Source of the DNA: Bacteroidota bacterium
GTDB lineage: Bacteria; Bacteroidota; Bacteroidia; Chitinophagales; UBA10324
Assembly (NCBI GenBank): GCA_003455275.1
Contig: DMRR01000166.1
Span: 1-7,374 of the forward strand
Direction of reading: 5' to 3'
Length of the DNA stretch: 7,374 bases
Position 1 is the first letter of the stretch, and every line of letters starts with the position of its first letter. Below the pieces are notes generated by a model. The model made no database searches and was not told the origin of the DNA. It saw nothing but the letters and a program-made list of their open reading frames with translations. Positions 5,818 to 7,374 of this stretch are shown here, piece by piece. The position numbers were made by a program, and so were the translations under genes.

Positions 5818-6981
5818 ATGAAAAGTGCCTTTTTGATCTTCTTTCTTTTTAGTTCGTTAGTGCTGAGTGCACAACAGCCGGAGCCCGTTTTAGGAATTGC
5901 CAAACAACAAAAACCTACTGAATGGTATATTCAGCAGGCTAAATTGTGGAAGCAGGAAATTGACAAGAACAATTCGAATGCAAAAGCATGGATGTATTAC
6001 TACCAGGCTAACAGAAATATTTTTTACACCGGCGATGGCACGCAACCAATTGTGGCAGGCATGACTGATTCATTGCAGGGAATCATAAACAAAATGAGTG
6101 CTGCAATTCCAGGAACTTTCGAATACAATTACCTGATGAACTATCACGGAAGTCGTTTTGGAAACCGTGAAGATTATTTTCCTTACTTATTAAAAGCATA
6201 CGAGATAGATCCGAACCGCAGAGAAATTATAGAAGACATGGTGGTATATGCTGAAACAAAGGGCGATGAACAAAAGAAAAAAGATTGCCTCACCAATTGG
6301 TATAACGGAAATTATATGTCCGCCGGAATTTTGAATTGGGATTACAACCTGTTGCAATCATGCGCACCGAATGCTGTGCTCTTCACCAATGGAGATAACG
6401 ATACTTTCCCTGCGTGGATGTTGCAGGAAGTAAAAAATGTGAGAACCGATATCAAGATAATCAACACGAGTTTGTTTTTGATAGATGATTACAGAAAAGC
6501 GCTTTGCAAGGAACTAAATATTCCGTTTCTTGAAATTGATTTCTCAAAATATAAAACGGATGACGAATTGAATTCGATGATTGGAAATTTCATTGTGAAA
6601 AATATTAAATCGCGACCTGTGTATTTTGCTGAAAGCTGCGATCAGAAATATTACAAATCGTTTGAAGATTCCATGTATCTGGAAGGGCTCGCGCTTCGTT
6701 ACAGCGAAAAGAAATATGATAATGTGGCGGTGCTGCGAAATAACATGGAGCAAAAATTTTTACTCGACTATGTGAAAATGGATTTCAGAAATGATATGGC
6801 ATATGAAATCGTGAACAACTGTAACACCAATTACATTCCTCCGATGGTTACGCTCTATAATTTCTATAGTGAAAACAAGAACAAAGACAAAGCGGATTAC
6901 TACAAGAATCTTGTTTTGAATATTGCTGCGAAAGCCGGAATGCAGGAACAGATGACTGAATATTTTAAAGACAAAAAATAA
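5818..6981 (+). CDS. Secreted helical-repeat protein with a DUF2723-like soluble motif
   Basis: This 387-residue protein has a Sec signal peptide (MKSAFLIFFLFSSLVLSA|QQ, cleavage after about Ala18), so it is probably periplasmic. Residues 35-75 and 100-165 look like TPR-type helices (EWYIQQAKLWKQEIDKNN; YFPYLLKAYEIDPNRRE). The most telling stretch is 185-220: NAVLFTNGDNDTFPAW, then LQEVKNVRTDIKIINTSL. It strongly recalls the soluble C-terminal part of Bacteroidota DUF2723 membrane proteins, and RPVYFAESCD (about 266-275) fits the same domain. The large membrane part of DUF2723 is absent, so this is a stand-alone relative. The activity is unknown. I chose ATG 5818 because it begins the signal peptide directly. 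An upstream in-frame TTG at 5764 would bury the signal behind 18 polar residues. The sigma factor gene begins 12 bases after the stop, suggesting one transcript. Confidence 0.85.
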   Translation: MKSAFLIFFLFSSLVLSAQQPEPVLGIAKQQKPTEWYIQQAKLWKQEIDKNNSNAKAWMYYYQANRNIFYTGDGTQPIVAGMTDSLQGIINKMSAAIPGTFEYNYLMNYHGSRFGNREDYFPYLLKAYEIDPNRREIIEDMVVYAETKGDEQKKKDCLTNWYNGNYMSAGILNWDYNLLQSCAPNAVLFTNGDNDTFPAWMLQEVKNVRTDIKIINTSLFLIDDYRKALCKELNIPFLEIDFSKYKTDDELNSMIGNFIVKNIKSRPVYFAESCDQKYYKSFEDSMYLEGLALRYSEKKYDNVAVLRNNMEQKFLLDYVKMDFRNDMAYEIVNNCNTNYIPPMVTLYNFYSENKNKDKADYYKNLVLNIAAKAGMQEQMTEYFKDKK

Positions 6982-6993
6982 TCATCGCTGCAA

Positions 6994-7374
6994 GTGACCG
7001 AACAAAAATTGTGGAGCGATGAAGTGCTGATGCAGCGGATTCAGTCCAGTGAGCGGAAATATTTTGAACTGCTCTTCGACCGGTATCAGATTCGACTGTT
7101 CAATTTCATTCTTCGGTTTGTTCGCGATAAAGAAAAAGCGGAAGACCTCCTTCACGATGTGTTTGTGAAAGTGATGGAGTGCCCGCAAAAATTTGATGCT
7201 CAAAAAAAATTCTCGACCTGGGTTTACACCGTTGCCACTAATCTGTGCCGGAACGAAATCAGAAATTCCACCAATCGCTGGCGCATTCTTGATTCTGATT
7301 TTCATGGGGAGAAAAGTTTTCATCCGAATCATCATGAACAATTTGACAAACAAAATTTCAAGCGCGAACTCAAC
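6994..7374 (+). CDS. ECF-type RNA polymerase sigma factor, N-terminal part (3' truncated by window)
   Basis: An open frame of 127 codons runs to the window edge without a stop. It reads VTEQKLWSDEVLMQRIQSSERKY..., then region 2: FDRYQIRLFNFI, LRFVRDKEKAEDLLHDVFVKV (about 28-60) and FSTWVYTVATNLCRNEIR (73-90). This is the sigma-70 region 2 pattern of extracytoplasmic-function factors, which bind core polymerase and the -10 element. The linker to region 4 has started (to residue 127), and region 4 lies beyond the edge. The likely start is GTG at 6994. The previous gene's TAA at 6979-6981 is in the same frame and limits any extension, and the first ATG (7030) would cut conserved residues. The partner anti-sigma factor, if any, would be downstream. 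A role in envelope stress is only a guess from the secreted neighbour. Confidence 0.9.
   Translation, partial: MTEQKLWSDEVLMQRIQSSERKYFELLFDRYQIRLFNFILRFVRDKEKAEDLLHDVFVKVMECPQKFDAQKKFSTWVYTVATNLCRNEIRNSTNRWRILDSDFHGEKSFHPNHHEQFDKQNFKRELN

Noticed and set aside
6544..6753. Minus-strand open frame inside the DUF2723-like gene
   Set aside because: Antisense within a continuous coding gene. The Phe/Ile/His-rich product looks like a shadow.
6982..7353. Minus-strand open frame opposite the sigma factor
   Set aside because: The + strand here encodes clear sigma-70 region 2. The antisense product shows no domain and is a by-product of codon usage.

Overview
The window looks like chromosomal DNA of a member of the Bacteroidota. 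This is inferred from protein style: secreted proteins whose signal peptides end in ...LA|Q or ...SA|Q, a FabH of the form usual in that phylum, a suf cluster that includes a SufT/DUF59 gene, a soluble relative of the DUF2723 family, weak or absent Shine-Dalgarno sequences, and AT-rich intergenic simple-pattern repeats. I cannot fix the genus.

Left part (1-3482, all +): the distal half of an iron-sulfur cluster assembly (SUF) operon. In order these are the last 39 codons of sufD, sufS (group II cysteine desulfurase), sufE (sulfur acceptor), sufT (DUF59/MIP18) and a second cysteine desulfurase of the NifS/IscS type (group I). Together they remove sulfur from cysteine (SufS, and separately the NifS-type enzyme), pass it to SufE, and deliver it to a SufBCD scaffold whose other genes lie upstream of the window. 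SufT helps in Fe-S protein maturation. Two small repeat structures sit inside this operon. One is a 75-bp imperfect palindrome built of GAGT/ACTC words that supplies the last five codons and stop of sufE. The other is four tandem 8-bp units just before the start codon of the second desulfurase.

Middle (3522-5633): a secreted TPR-like protein (+) meets, nearly stop to stop, a leftward pair. That pair is fabH (beta-ketoacyl-ACP synthase III, initiation of fatty acid synthesis) followed by a small exported protein of unknown function whose proposed start overlaps the end of fabH.

Right part (5634-7374): a 184-bp divergent intergenic region holding a small inverted repeat, then a secreted protein with helical repeats and a motif recalling the soluble domain of DUF2723 proteins. 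Twelve bases later comes the start of an ECF-type sigma factor gene that runs off the window.

I see no tRNA, rRNA, CRISPR array, insertion sequence, phage gene or defence system. This is mostly ordinary housekeeping sequence. The parts most worth a second look are the palindromic repeat that has merged with the sufE 3' end, the phased 8-bp repeat, the pairing of two different desulfurases, and the stand-alone DUF2723-like soluble protein.
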